Shown here piece after piece: positions 25,082-33,522 of a stretch of 49,535 nt of DNA. The DNA comes from Hyphomicrobiaceae bacterium (lineage in GTDB: Bacteria; Pseudomonadota; Alphaproteobacteria; Rhizobiales; Hyphomicrobiaceae). The position numbers were made by a program, and so were the translations under genes. The notes below the pieces were generated by a model. It searched no databases, had not been told where the DNA came from, and saw only the letters and a list, made by a program, of their open reading frames with translations. The stretch spans positions 1 through 49,535 of the forward strand of contig JAGRKS010000098.1 in the NCBI GenBank assembly GCA_020442185.1. Direction: 5' to 3'. The first letter of the stretch is position 1. Every line of letters starts with the position of its first letter.

Positions 25082-25800
25082 TTCACTCCTTCCACGCCAT
25101 CCAGCACGATCCGCTCCTCGAGGCGCGGGTTGTCTTTCACCGGACTTTCGTAGACCGAGGAGAACTGTACGAAATGCCCTGGCACCTTCTCACTGACGAC
25201 GATCTCGAAAGAGGCGCCGTCGTATCCCATCATCTTGAGCGCATTGGCATCGCCGACATAGGGACTGACACGGATCCTGTAGCCGTCGTGGCTGGCGCCC
25301 TTGTACGATACGACCACGGGATCGATCTTGGCCCCTGAATCGAGCGCCATCTTCATCTTCTGCTTGAGATACGGGCGGTTGCCACCGGCCAGTTGGCTGA
25401 AGTTGTTGACCGCCCGATCGAGAAAGACGACGAGCACCGGATTACCGGTCATGCCGTTGATATGCTGTTCACGCCGGGCGCGTTCGCCGGAAAACACCTG
25501 CACCGAAACTTCGCGTGTCTCGTCGGGAGCTGTATTGAGCACATCGACGCTGATGTCGTCGGAGAACGGTTCGCCGAGCAGCTTCGGATTTGAAACCGTG
25601 CGCTGGAATCGGTAGCGCAGCGCTTCGCCCTTGCCGACATTCAACAGATGCTTTGCATCAAAAAGGATCGCGGTGGCGGCCGGTGGCGTCACAGCGGCAA
25701 GCGTCGCGATCGGCGTGAGTGCAAGAGAAAGCACCGCCAAGCCGATCGTCGCCAGACCGATCACTGCCAGATCGAGCGCGCGCCCGTGGTTAACCGTCAT
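25078..25800 (-). CDS. Secreted protein of unknown function, coupled to the Cys protein
   Basis: 240 residues. A hydrophobic leader (LAVIGLATIGLAVLSLALTPIATLAAVTPPAA, about 11-43) is a long signal peptide or anchor. The mature part is beta-rich and repetitive in style: GEALRYRFQRTVSNPKLLGEPFSDDISVDV, REVSVQVFSGERARREQ, FVQFSSVYESPVKDNPRLEERIVLDGVEGVK. It has no Cys and no motif I can name. A GAGGAGG ribosome site lies 11 bases upstream of the ATG at 25800. It is the first gene of a two-gene unit with 24650-25081. Two 19-bp repeats lie 79-127 bp upstream. Confidence 0.75.
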   Translation of the reverse strand: MTVNHGRALDLAVIGLATIGLAVLSLALTPIATLAAVTPPAATAILFDAKHLLNVGKGEALRYRFQRTVSNPKLLGEPFSDDISVDVLNTAPDETREVSVQVFSGERARREQHINGMTGNPVLVVFLDRAVNNFSQLAGGNRPYLKQKMKMALDSGAKIDPVVVSYKGASHDGYRIRVSPYVGDANALKMMGYDGASFEIVVSEKVPGHFVQFSSVYESPVKDNPRLEERIVLDGVEGVK

Positions 25801-26269
25801 GATCTCGTCTTCCTCCTCGTTCCAATCCCGGGATCGTGCTCGCCCGGGAACCTTCGTGCCCGGGTAGGTCCCGGCTCATTTTATCGGCCCTGAACGGGCC
25901 GGCGCTTGTTTTATCGGCCCTGAACGGCCCCGGGTTGGCGGACCCGAAAGGGCACGAGGTGCGCCAAACCGGCCGGACTCGCGGCCTACATAAACGGAAA
26001 CCGCCACGTCTGCCAACAAAGCTGCGGCCGTCCTGGTGCGCCGACTATACGCCGGGAGCGTGGCGACTGGACCTCGAGCATCGCAATTCTGCGTGACGTG
26101 GTTGACGCGCAATCTCTCGCCTTAGGGCGCGTCCAACACGACCGCCGACACCACCTAAGGGATATAGGACGCGACCTGCATGCACGGATATTCGCAGAAC
26201 TGGAGTTGCATGCGGCATCACCAACCGGCGGGCGGCCGTGGCAGTCGCGGCGGCGAAGCGACTAAACCC
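25801..26269. other. 469-bp spacer upstream of the secreted pair
   Basis: No convincing gene. It contains three CCCGGG palindromes spaced 16 bp (25827, 25843, 25859) and a 19-bp direct repeat pair (25879-25927), all upstream of the minus-strand gene at 25800. The 26100-26269 part shows nothing I can identify. Confidence 0.55.
25879..25927. repeat. Two exact 19-bp direct repeats 30 bp apart
   Basis: TTTTATCGGCCCTGAACGG at 25879-25897 and 25909-25927. The period of 30 bp is near three helical turns. Placed 79-127 bp upstream of the secreted-protein operon, a typical position for activator or repressor sites. Confidence 0.7.
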
Positions 26270-27334
26270 TCATCGCTCCACGATGAAGGCTCCGAACGCC
26301 CGCGGGCCGTCGCCGACCTCGACCTTTCCGGTCACTGCAAGTGTCGCGGCGTCGATACGCTCGAGCGTATTCTCGAACCAGCATGCGACCAACACGTCCC
26401 GCCCGCCATTGGCGACCGCGATGCCCTCGGGATGGTCGCCGACGGCGATCGTTTTGACACGCACGCCCCGCTCGAGATCGATGACACTGACCGTGCCGGC
26501 ATACTGATCGGACACGAAGGCATGGACCGGCGTCAACGCCACCGCATAGGGCCGCCGGCCGACCGCGTAGGTCGCGATGCGTGTCGCGGACGCGATGTCG
26601 ACGACGCTGACGTCGTCGCTCCCGACGTTGGCGGTATAGGCGCGGCGTCCCTCCGCATCGATGGTGACGCCGAACGGACGCGTGCCGACCTTGACCGTCG
26701 CAATTCGCTTCCCGGCGGCTGCATCGATGATCGACACCTGGTCGCTGTCGCGATCGGCCGATATGATGAAGCGGCCATCGGGTGTCACGGCAACGCCCGA
26801 TGGTGATTGGCCGACCGCGATCTCGGCCCTCGTTTCGAGCGTCACGGGATCGACGACGAAAATCACGTGCGCGTACCAGTCGGCAACCAGCACGGCGCCA
26901 CTGACGGGATTGACCGCGATGCCGAGCGGGCCGAGGCCGATAGCGCGGCGGGCCCGTACGACGTGGCTTGCCGTATCGACCGCCACCAGTTCCTTGCTTT
27001 CCGGTGCCGTCACGAACACCGATGCGCGGTCGGCGGAGACGGCGACCCCGGCAGGCTTGCCGCCAATTGCAATCGTCGCGATCACACGCATCGTGTCGAG
27101 GTCGACGACTGAGAGATCCTGGCTGCCTTGGTTCGTCACATAGGCGCGCCGGACCGATCCGCTGGCGGCCGCATCGGGTCGCCCCTTTGCATGCTCGCCA
27201 GCAAGCGAACTCTCTGAGGCACCCAGTACGGCTGCCAAGGCGACCGCCGACAGGACGGCCGCCAGAAGTCCCTTGCCGGCCTGCCGGCCGACCAGCAGCC
27301 AGTTCCTCCGCGTGGCGGCGAAGCCCGCCTGCAT
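26270..27334 (-). CDS. Secreted YVTN-family beta-propeller protein
   Basis: 354 residues. An N-terminal region with a hydrophobic stretch (GLLAAVLSAVALAAVLGASESSLAG, about 21-45) is an export signal. From residue ~62 there are about seven ~42-residue blades: RRAYVTNQGSQDLSVVDLDT, IATIAIGGKPAGVAVSAD, VFVTAPESKELVAVDT, VLVADWYAHVIFVVDP, YTANVGSDDVSVVDI and so on. It is a different gene from the propeller at 9346, though of the same superfamily. The start is two bases after the stop of the MxaD-like gene, so the two form an operon. Probable periplasmic scaffold or binding protein; no enzyme motif seen. Confidence 0.85.
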   Translation of the reverse strand: MQAGFAATRRNWLLVGRQAGKGLLAAVLSAVALAAVLGASESSLAGEHAKGRPDAAASGSVRRAYVTNQGSQDLSVVDLDTMRVIATIAIGGKPAGVAVSADRASVFVTAPESKELVAVDTASHVVRARRAIGLGPLGIAVNPVSGAVLVADWYAHVIFVVDPVTLETRAEIAVGQSPSGVAVTPDGRFIISADRDSDQVSIIDAAAGKRIATVKVGTRPFGVTIDAEGRRAYTANVGSDDVSVVDIASATRIATYAVGRRPYAVALTPVHAFVSDQYAGTVSVIDLERGVRVKTIAVGDHPEGIAVANGGRDVLVACWFENTLERIDAATLAVTGKVEVGDGPRAFGAFIVER

Positions 27335-27336
27335 GG

Positions 27337-27867
27337 TCAGCCGCCGGCCTCGAGTTTCGCCTTGATCGCGTCGAGACCGCCTTTGTAGACCCCCGTGATC
27401 GCTTTGACGGCGGCTTCATCGCTCAGTTCCGGCGGAGGATCATTGTTCATATAGCCGCGATAGAACGCACCGCGCCACGTTACCAGCGACTTGCCGCCCT
27501 GGTCCTCGACTTTCAACGTCGAGGAATAGTTCGACACCGGCAGAACTTTCACGTCGACTTCGGTGATCTCGTAAGACAGCGAATGACCGGCGGTGTCGCT
27601 CTTGGTCAGTGTCTCGTGGATCTTGCCGCCGCCCTTCAAGGTCAGCGTGCGCTTGGCACCGGGCTCATTGCCGCCACTGCCTTCCGTCTTTTCGATGGCT
27701 GGATGCCAGCCCATGTTCTGGAAATCGCCGATCACCGCCCAAACCTTGTCGACCGGCGCATTGATCTCGATCGTTTCCGTCACCTTCTGCCGCGTCGGTC
27801 CATGGGCCAGGGCCGCCGTCATCGAAGCAGCGAAGAAGGCCAGCGTAACGGCCAGAACACGCATCAT
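27337..27867 (-). CDS. MxaD-like SRPBCC periplasmic protein
   Basis: 176 residues, close to the 177 of M. extorquens MxaD. A signal peptide covers residues 1-21 (MMRVLAVTLAFFAASMTAALA). The SRPBCC (START-like) fold is shown by VTETIEINAPVDKVWAVIGDFQNMGWHPAIEKTEG (29-63), TLTLKGGGKIHETLTKSD and VTWRGAFYRGYMNNDPPPELSDEAAVKAITGVYKGGLDAIK. MxaD helps the interaction of methanol dehydrogenase with its cytochrome. It is the first gene of the pair with the propeller, and divergent from fhcB (201 bp between starts). Confidence 0.86.
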   Translation of the reverse strand: MMRVLAVTLAFFAASMTAALAHGPTRQKVTETIEINAPVDKVWAVIGDFQNMGWHPAIEKTEGSGGNEPGAKRTLTLKGGGKIHETLTKSDTAGHSLSYEITEVDVKVLPVSNYSSTLKVEDQGGKSLVTWRGAFYRGYMNNDPPPELSDEAAVKAITGVYKGGLDAIKAKLEAGG

Positions 27868-28068
27868 CAGTCGATCCTCCAGTCAGTTTTTTCGGCGCTG
27901 ACGCCTCGCGGCGCGGAGCGGACATTAGCCAGCCGAAGCCCAGTGCGCAATCTTGCGGCCATGCTTCTGCTTCCATCGACACTTCTCTCAGAGGGCGCCG
28001 CCGAAGCAGTTGTACTCTCCGGCATCCCGTGCTTTTGTCGCCCTCCTCGGATCGGGAGAACAAAAAGA

Positions 28069-29388
28069 ATGCCAACGGCTAGCCAAGGCATCGAGTCGCA
28101 AGCGTCGAACGGGAGCGGCCTCGACACATTCACATCGGTCACGTGTCCATTCTGCGGACTGCACTGCGACGACCTCGAGGTGCGTAATAGCAGTGGCGCG
28201 GATGCCGGCCATCTCACGATCGCGCGCAATGGTTGCGAGCGCGCGGCACGCGGCTTCGAACGGCGTCCACCACCTTCCTCGCCGCAGATCGGCGGTCGCG
28301 ACACGGACCTTGCAACCGCCCTTGCCACCGCCGCTCGTCTCATCGGCGGCGCACGCCTCCCGCTCTACGGCGGGCTTGGAACGGATGTCGAAGGCGTTCG
28401 CGCCATCATGGCGCTGGCGGACCGCAGCGGCGGTGTCGTCGATCATCATTTGAGCGCCGCGATCCAACGCAACATGGGCGTGTTGCAGACCCAAGGCTGG
28501 ATCATGTCGACGCTGACAGAGACGCGCAATCGCGCCGATCTCGTCATTGTCGTTGCAAGCGACCTCATGACCCTGCATCCACGGTTCTTCGAACGAATCG
28601 TTGCGCCGGCCGAGGCGATGTTCGGTGGCGTCCCCTCCGATCGCACTGTGGTGCTCGTCGGCGATTGCGGGCATGCAGACGCGATTACCAGAACCGGCGT
28701 CAAGCATGTCGTTGAGATCCCCTCGGCTAACGACGATATCCCTGTCGTGCTCGGCGTGCTGCGTTCGATGTTGAAAGGAACGCAGCTGCCAGCACGCGAC
28801 GACCAGCGCGTTCCGTTCAACGAACTTGCCGATCTGGCCCTGCGCTGCAAGCGTGCCGAATACGGCGTCTTCGTCTGGGCACCTCAGGCACTGGCCTTCC
28901 GCGATGGCGATCTCGCCGTCCAGATCGTGACCGACATCGTCCGCGACATCAACAAGACGACACGGTTCGCAGGCCTTTCGCTCGGCGGCAACGACGGGGC
29001 CGCGAGTGCGGCGTCCGTCTGCTCCTGGCAGAGCGGATACCCGTTGCGCGTATCGTTCGCGAGCGGAGCGCCAGACTACGACCCCTACCGCTACGATATC
29101 CGGCGCATGCTGGAAGCTGGCGAAGGCGATCTGCTTGTTTGGACGGCGTCGTTCGACCCCGAGGCGGCACCACCCGCGACCGGACTTCCCCTGATCGCGC
29201 TTGCGACGCCAGGCATGCGCTTTTCTCGCGAACCGGACGTGCTCATTCCCGTCGGCACACCGGGGCTCGATCATTCGGGCCGGCTGGTGCGTTGCGACAG
29301 CGTCGTTTCGCTGCCGCTGCGCCAGCTGCGGCCTTCGCGCCTCGCCTCCGTGACCGAGATCGCCAACGCCATCGCGGCGTCGCTCTAG
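28069..29388 (+). CDS. fhcB: FhcB, formyltransferase/hydrolase complex subunit B
   Basis: 439 residues from the ATG at 28069, preceded by GGGAGAA; the long upstream frame is a shadow of the mxaD-like and propeller genes. The N-terminal TCPFCGLHCDDLEV (near 24-37) is conserved with FmdB/FwdB of archaeal formylmethanofuran dehydrogenase. Later motifs are LPLYGGLGTDVEGVRAIMALADRSGGVVDH and SLGGNDGAASAASVCSWQSGYPLRV. In bacteria the subunit has lost redox function; the complex transfers and hydrolyses the formyl group of formyl-H4MPT to give formate. First gene of fhcBADC; 29 bp to fhcA. Confidence 0.93.
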   Translation: MPTASQGIESQASNGSGLDTFTSVTCPFCGLHCDDLEVRNSSGADAGHLTIARNGCERAARGFERRPPPSSPQIGGRDTDLATALATAARLIGGARLPLYGGLGTDVEGVRAIMALADRSGGVVDHHLSAAIQRNMGVLQTQGWIMSTLTETRNRADLVIVVASDLMTLHPRFFERIVAPAEAMFGGVPSDRTVVLVGDCGHADAITRTGVKHVVEIPSANDDIPVVLGVLRSMLKGTQLPARDDQRVPFNELADLALRCKRAEYGVFVWAPQALAFRDGDLAVQIVTDIVRDINKTTRFAGLSLGGNDGAASAASVCSWQSGYPLRVSFASGAPDYDPYRYDIRRMLEAGEGDLLVWTASFDPEAAPPATGLPLIALATPGMRFSREPDVLIPVGTPGLDHSGRLVRCDSVVSLPLRQLRPSRLASVTEIANAIAASL

Positions 29389-29417
29389 ACCCGACATTCA
29401 CGATCGGAATACTCGAT

Positions 29418-31079
29418 ATGCTGATCAGGCTCAAAGGCGGACGCATCTACGACCCGGCGAACGGCGTCGATGGTGTCGTGCGCGATATTCTCATCCACGA
29501 CGGTCGCATCGCAGCCGACGATCCGACGGCGCGCATCGATGCCGAATACGATATTTCCGGGCGCGTGGTGATGGCGGGCGCCATCGACCCGCATACCCAT
29601 ATCGGCGGCGGCAAGATGACGATCGGGCGCATGATGTTGCCCGAGGATCATCGCGGGCAGGAACGCGCACGCACCGACCTGACGCGTTCGGGAACCGGCT
29701 TCGCCGTGCCCTCCACGCTGGCCGCCGGATACCGCTATGCCGAGATGGGCTACACCGCCTGCTTCGAGCCAGCCATGCTGCCGGCCAACGCGCGCCAGGC
29801 GCACATGGAGATGGGCGACACGCCGATGGTGGACAAGGGCGCGTTCGCCATGCTCGGCTCGGACGATTTCCTCCTCCGTCAGCTCGCCGCCAAGGAGGAT
29901 TTCAACGCCGTCAAGGACTACATCGCCTGGACGATGCACGCCGCGCAGGCGATCGCCGTCAAGGTCGTCAATCCAGGCGGCATCTCGGCATTCAAGTTCA
30001 ATCAGCGCAAACTCGATCTCGACGAGAGCCACGTCCACTACGGCGTCACACCGCGTCAGATCCTGCGCACGCTGTCTCAGGGTCTCGTCGAACTCGGCGT
30101 CACCCATCCCCTGCATGTGCATGGCTGCAACCTCGGCGTTCCTGGGAACTTCGCGACGACGCTCGATACAATCCGCGCCATGGACGGGTTGCCGATCCAT
30201 CTGACGCACATCCAGTTCCATAGCTACGGCACCGAAGGCGACATGAAGTTCTCGTCGGCCGCCGCGCCGATTTCCGAACTCGTCAACGCCCACAAGAACG
30301 TGTCGATCGATGTCGGCCAGATCCTGTTCGGCCAGACTTGCACGGCGTCCGGCGACAGCATGCGCCAGTACGGCAACACGAAGTCCGCCAACCCGAAGAA
30401 GTGGGTGGTGATGGACATCGAATGCGATGCCGGCTGCGGCGTCGTGCCGATGAAGTACAAGGACAAGAGCTTCGTCAACGCATTGCAGTGGGCGATCGGC
30501 CTCGAGATCTTCCTGCTGGTCGACGATCCGTGGCGCGTATTCCTGACGACCGATCATCCGAACGGCGCGCCCTTCACCACCTACCCGCACTTGATCCGCC
30601 TGCTCATGGACAAGGGCTTCCGCCGCGACATGCTCCAGAAGATCCACCCCGATGCGCAGAAGGCCTCGATCGTCGGCTCGCTCGACCGCGAGTATTCACT
30701 CTACGAGATCGCGATCATGACGCGCGCGGGCCCCGCCCGCAGTCTCGGTCTCAAGGACCGCGGCCATCTCGCGCCCGGCGCCAATGCCGATGTCACGGTC
30801 TATCGCGACAATGAAGACCGCGAGGCGATGTTCACGACCCCGGAGTACGTCTTCAAGAACGGCGAGTTGATCGTACGCGACGGCCGCATCGTGAAGGTCG
30901 TGCAGGGCGCAACGCACGTCGCCCGGCCCGAATACGACGCGGGCATCGAGAAATCGCTCGCGGACTACTTCACGCGCTACCACACGGTCAGCCTCTCCAA
31001 TTTCAAGGTCTCGGACGAGGAGATCATTCGCCACGACAGGGGCAGTATCGTGGTGCAGCCGACGGGAGCGCGCGTGTAA
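29418..31079 (+). CDS. fhcA: FhcA, formylmethylofuran hydrolase subunit
   Basis: 553 residues from the ATG at 29418; the frame upstream is a shadow of fhcB, and the ribosome site is weak. Amidohydrolase metal motif DPHTHIGGGK at 58-66 (His59, His61), then KVVNPGGISAFKFNQ near 185, LHVHGCNLGVPGNF near 235, LTHIQFHSYGTEGD near 260 and TTDHPNGAPFTTYPHL near 380 supply the other zinc and catalytic residues. The subunit releases formate from formyl-methylofuran. The stop overlaps the fhcD start (TAATG). Confidence 0.95.
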   Translation: MLIRLKGGRIYDPANGVDGVVRDILIHDGRIAADDPTARIDAEYDISGRVVMAGAIDPHTHIGGGKMTIGRMMLPEDHRGQERARTDLTRSGTGFAVPSTLAAGYRYAEMGYTACFEPAMLPANARQAHMEMGDTPMVDKGAFAMLGSDDFLLRQLAAKEDFNAVKDYIAWTMHAAQAIAVKVVNPGGISAFKFNQRKLDLDESHVHYGVTPRQILRTLSQGLVELGVTHPLHVHGCNLGVPGNFATTLDTIRAMDGLPIHLTHIQFHSYGTEGDMKFSSAAAPISELVNAHKNVSIDVGQILFGQTCTASGDSMRQYGNTKSANPKKWVVMDIECDAGCGVVPMKYKDKSFVNALQWAIGLEIFLLVDDPWRVFLTTDHPNGAPFTTYPHLIRLLMDKGFRRDMLQKIHPDAQKASIVGSLDREYSLYEIAIMTRAGPARSLGLKDRGHLAPGANADVTVYRDNEDREAMFTTPEYVFKNGELIVRDGRIVKVVQGATHVARPEYDAGIEKSLADYFTRYHTVSLSNFKVSDEEIIRHDRGSIVVQPTGARV

Positions 31080-31993
31080 TGGGCGGGCAAAACATCGAGA
31101 TCAACGGCGTCACCATCGACGACACCTTCGCCGAGGCGTTCGGCATGACGGGCACTGGCGTCGTCATCACCGCCGACAGCGCGAAATGGGCGATGCAGGC
31201 CGCCGTGACGATGACCGGCTTCGGAACTTCGGTGATCGGCTGCGGCGCGGAATGCGGCATCGACCGCGTGCTCTCGCCGGACGAAACACCCGACGGGCGA
31301 CCGGGCGTCCGCTGCCTGGTCTTCTCGTTCTCTCCCGACATGGTCGCAGGCCAGCTCAAGAACCGCGTCGGCCAGTGCGTTCTGACGAGCCCGGGATCGG
31401 CCTGCTACAACGGTCTCGAGGCGCCGCAAACTATCAAGCTTTCGACCGGCATCCGCTATTTTGGCGACGGCTGGCAGACGGCGAAGAAGCTCGGCCCCCG
31501 CCGCTTCTGGCGCGTACCTGTCATGGACGGCGAATTCATCGTCGAGGACAGCGTCGGCATCACGACCGAAGCCGTCGGCGGTGGCAATCTGCTGATGCTC
31601 GGGACCGATCGCGTGGGCTTGCTCGAGACCTGCGAGGCTGCGGTTGCCGCCATGGCCGAAGTGCCGGATGTCATCACGCCGTTTCCCGGAGGAATCGTCC
31701 GCTCGGGCTCCAAGGTCGGCTCGAAATACAAGGGCGTGGTCGCGTCGACCAACGACGCCTTCTGCCCGACGCTGCGCGGCGCCGTCCAATCGGAACTTTC
31801 AGCCGATACGCTTGCCGTCCTCGAAATCGTCATCGACGGGCTAACCGCTGCCGCGGTTGCCGACGCCATGAAGGCCGGCATCCGCGCCGTGACAGAGACC
31901 GGCCCGGCGAAAGGCGTGACGCGCATCAGCGCCGGCAACTACGGCGGCAATCTCGGTCAGCATCACTACCACCTGAAGGACCTCCTGCCATGA
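31079..31993 (+). CDS. fhcD: FhcD, formylmethanofuran--tetrahydromethanopterin N-formyltransferase
   Basis: 304 residues, typical of the Ftr family. Motifs include NGVTIDDTFAEAFGMTGTGVVITA at the N terminus, TGFGTSVIGCGAECGIDR near 47-64, RPGVRCLVFSF, and VGSKYKGVVASTNDAFCPTLRG near 215-237. It moves the formyl group between H4MPT and methylofuran. Start and stop overlap the flanking genes (TAATG with fhcA, ATGA with fhcC), so stoichiometric translation is likely. Confidence 0.95.
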   Translation: MGGQNIEINGVTIDDTFAEAFGMTGTGVVITADSAKWAMQAAVTMTGFGTSVIGCGAECGIDRVLSPDETPDGRPGVRCLVFSFSPDMVAGQLKNRVGQCVLTSPGSACYNGLEAPQTIKLSTGIRYFGDGWQTAKKLGPRRFWRVPVMDGEFIVEDSVGITTEAVGGGNLLMLGTDRVGLLETCEAAVAAMAEVPDVITPFPGGIVRSGSKVGSKYKGVVASTNDAFCPTLRGAVQSELSADTLAVLEIVIDGLTAAAVADAMKAGIRAVTETGPAKGVTRISAGNYGGNLGQHHYHLKDLLP

Positions 31994-32799
31994 GTGGCCT
32001 GACGCTCACCCTCAAATCGGCGCCCGACCGGCGCCTCGATCTCTCGGGCCTCACGCCGAAGACGCTGGCAACGCTTTCTCCCGCGGATATCGCGCGGCTG
32101 CCGCTGCAGTGCGTCGCGGGAGCGCCGACCGTCGGTGATCTGTTCGCGCTTACCGGCAGCACGGGCGAGCGCCTCGTGATCGCAGGCGGCTCGGACCGCT
32201 TCGATTTCGTCGGCGCCACCCTTTCCGAAGGGACGATCGTCGTCGAGGGTGCCGTCGGGGCATTTTCTGCCGCATCTATGACCGGCGGCCGTCTCGAGAT
32301 CGCGGGCGATACCGGCCCAGGCCTCGGCAGCGGCATGCGCGGCGGGATCGTGCACGTCGAGGGATCGACGGCCGAATCGACCGGCGGCGTCCGTGCCGGC
32401 GAGCGCTACGGCATGCGGGGCGGCATCATCGTCGTCGAGGGCGACATCGGGCCGCGTGCCGGCGACAGGATGCGGCGCGGTACGATCATCGCGCGCAAGA
32501 GCTTTGGCGACCATGCCGGCGCGCGCATGATGGGCGGCACGTTATGGGCCGGTGAGCGGTTCGGCGACGAGCCAGGCATCCAGATGCGCCGCGGCACGCT
32601 GATATCCCCCCGCATCGGCCGGATGTTGCCGACCTTCGGCGATGGCGGCGTTCACGACCTTGTGATACTGCGGATCTTGTCGCGCGACGTCGCCGCTCGC
32701 CTCGGTCCACTGGCTCCGCATGCTTTACCCACAAAAGTGCGCAAGTTCTCTGGCGACCTCGCAATTTTTGGCAAGGGCGAGTTGCTGCTCACGGGCTGA
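31990..32799 (+). CDS. fhcC: FhcC, formyltransferase/hydrolase complex subunit C
   Basis: 269 residues from the ATG at 31990. The C-terminal half is a right-handed beta-helix built of GxxxGxxMxxG repeats: GDTGPGLGSGMRGG, GERYGMRGG, GDIGPRAGDRMRRG, GDHAGARMMGG and GDEPGIQMRRG (about 95-205), as in FwdC/FmdC and glutamate synthase alpha. It is the structural subunit of the Fhc complex. Last gene of fhcBADC. In M. extorquens the order is fhcCDAB, so the order here differs. Confidence 0.94.
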   Translation: MSGLTLTLKSAPDRRLDLSGLTPKTLATLSPADIARLPLQCVAGAPTVGDLFALTGSTGERLVIAGGSDRFDFVGATLSEGTIVVEGAVGAFSAASMTGGRLEIAGDTGPGLGSGMRGGIVHVEGSTAESTGGVRAGERYGMRGGIIVVEGDIGPRAGDRMRRGTIIARKSFGDHAGARMMGGTLWAGERFGDEPGIQMRRGTLISPRIGRMLPTFGDGGVHDLVILRILSRDVAARLGPLAPHALPTKVRKFSGDLAIFGKGELLLTG

Positions 32800-33001
32800 G
32801 GCCGCGCGGCCGGCTGCATCGGACCGCGATTGCGCGCGAGAAAATTCGCGACGGCGACGGCATCGGCGTCGATCCAATACGCCATTCATTACGTTGGATA
32901 CCATTGGTCGAATTTCGCGGCCCGTGCGCGGCACTGAATCTTTTGCCCGGCCAATCGTCGCGAAACCGTAAGTCCGAGACGCGATGCGCCAGGAGCCGCT
33001 C

Positions 33002-33202
33002 ATGATCGCCATCATCATTTCCGCCTGCCTGATCAGCGACCCGACGGTGTGTCGCGACCACAAGATTCCGCTGATGAGTGATATCTCGACCGACATGTGT
33101 GCGCTCCACGCACCACCCCATTTCGGCAAGTGGGCCGATGAGCACCCGGGCTGGCAGATCAAGCGCTGGCGCTGTGCACCGGTGAGTGCTCAGGACATCT
33201 AG
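33002..33202 (+). CDS. Small conserved Cys/Trp-rich protein, function unknown
   Basis: 66 residues from the ATG at 33002 with CAGGAG just upstream; an ATG six codons earlier is possible. The sequence begins MIAIIISACLISDPTVCRDHKIPL and ends with a motif around FGKWADEHPGWQIKRWRC. I know similar short 'hypothetical' proteins from alphaproteobacteria with the same CRD...PL and HPGWQIKRWRC landmarks, so this is a real gene although its role is unknown. A single N-terminal hydrophobic stretch could be a weak signal, and four cysteines are present. It stands alone, 202 bp after fhcC. Confidence 0.7.
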   Translation: MIAIIISACLISDPTVCRDHKIPLMSDISTDMCALHAPPHFGKWADEHPGWQIKRWRCAPVSAQDI

Positions 33203-33522
33203 CCCGCCTCCCAGACGATGGGCACCACACGGCGACAACGAGGGCCGGAAGGCGCTGACAGGCCCCTGGCTCACGCTCATCATGGTGCCGCCGTCGACGA
33301 TTTGCAGGCGTTTCGGAAATCATTTGGTTTCGAGCGGTCGCGCTTCTGCTTATCGCGCAGACTTGAACGTGCGAGGGCAGGTGTTGACCGCACGTGACGG
33401 CCTCGCCGTGCAAACCTACCTATGCAGAGGTCTTCGGCCGGACGGAGCCCAGGCGCGTCTGTACTGGGCAGGCATGTGACAGGATGTGCGTCCTGTTCGG
33501 CCTCCTGCAACGGGAGAGTGCC
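33203..33522. other. 320-bp spacer before the pentapeptide-repeat gene
   Basis: No credible gene. A short hairpin (ACAGGA/TCCTGT at about 33479-33496) lies shortly before the gene start; otherwise I see nothing in it. Confidence 0.4.

Noticed and set aside
27988-29397. 469-codon minus-strand frame opposite fhcB
   Set aside because: A shadow of fhcB caused by high G+C; fhcB on the plus strand has clear family motifs.
29385-30647. 420-codon minus-strand frame opposite fhcA
   Set aside because: Antisense shadow; Asp/Arg/His-rich without domain pattern.
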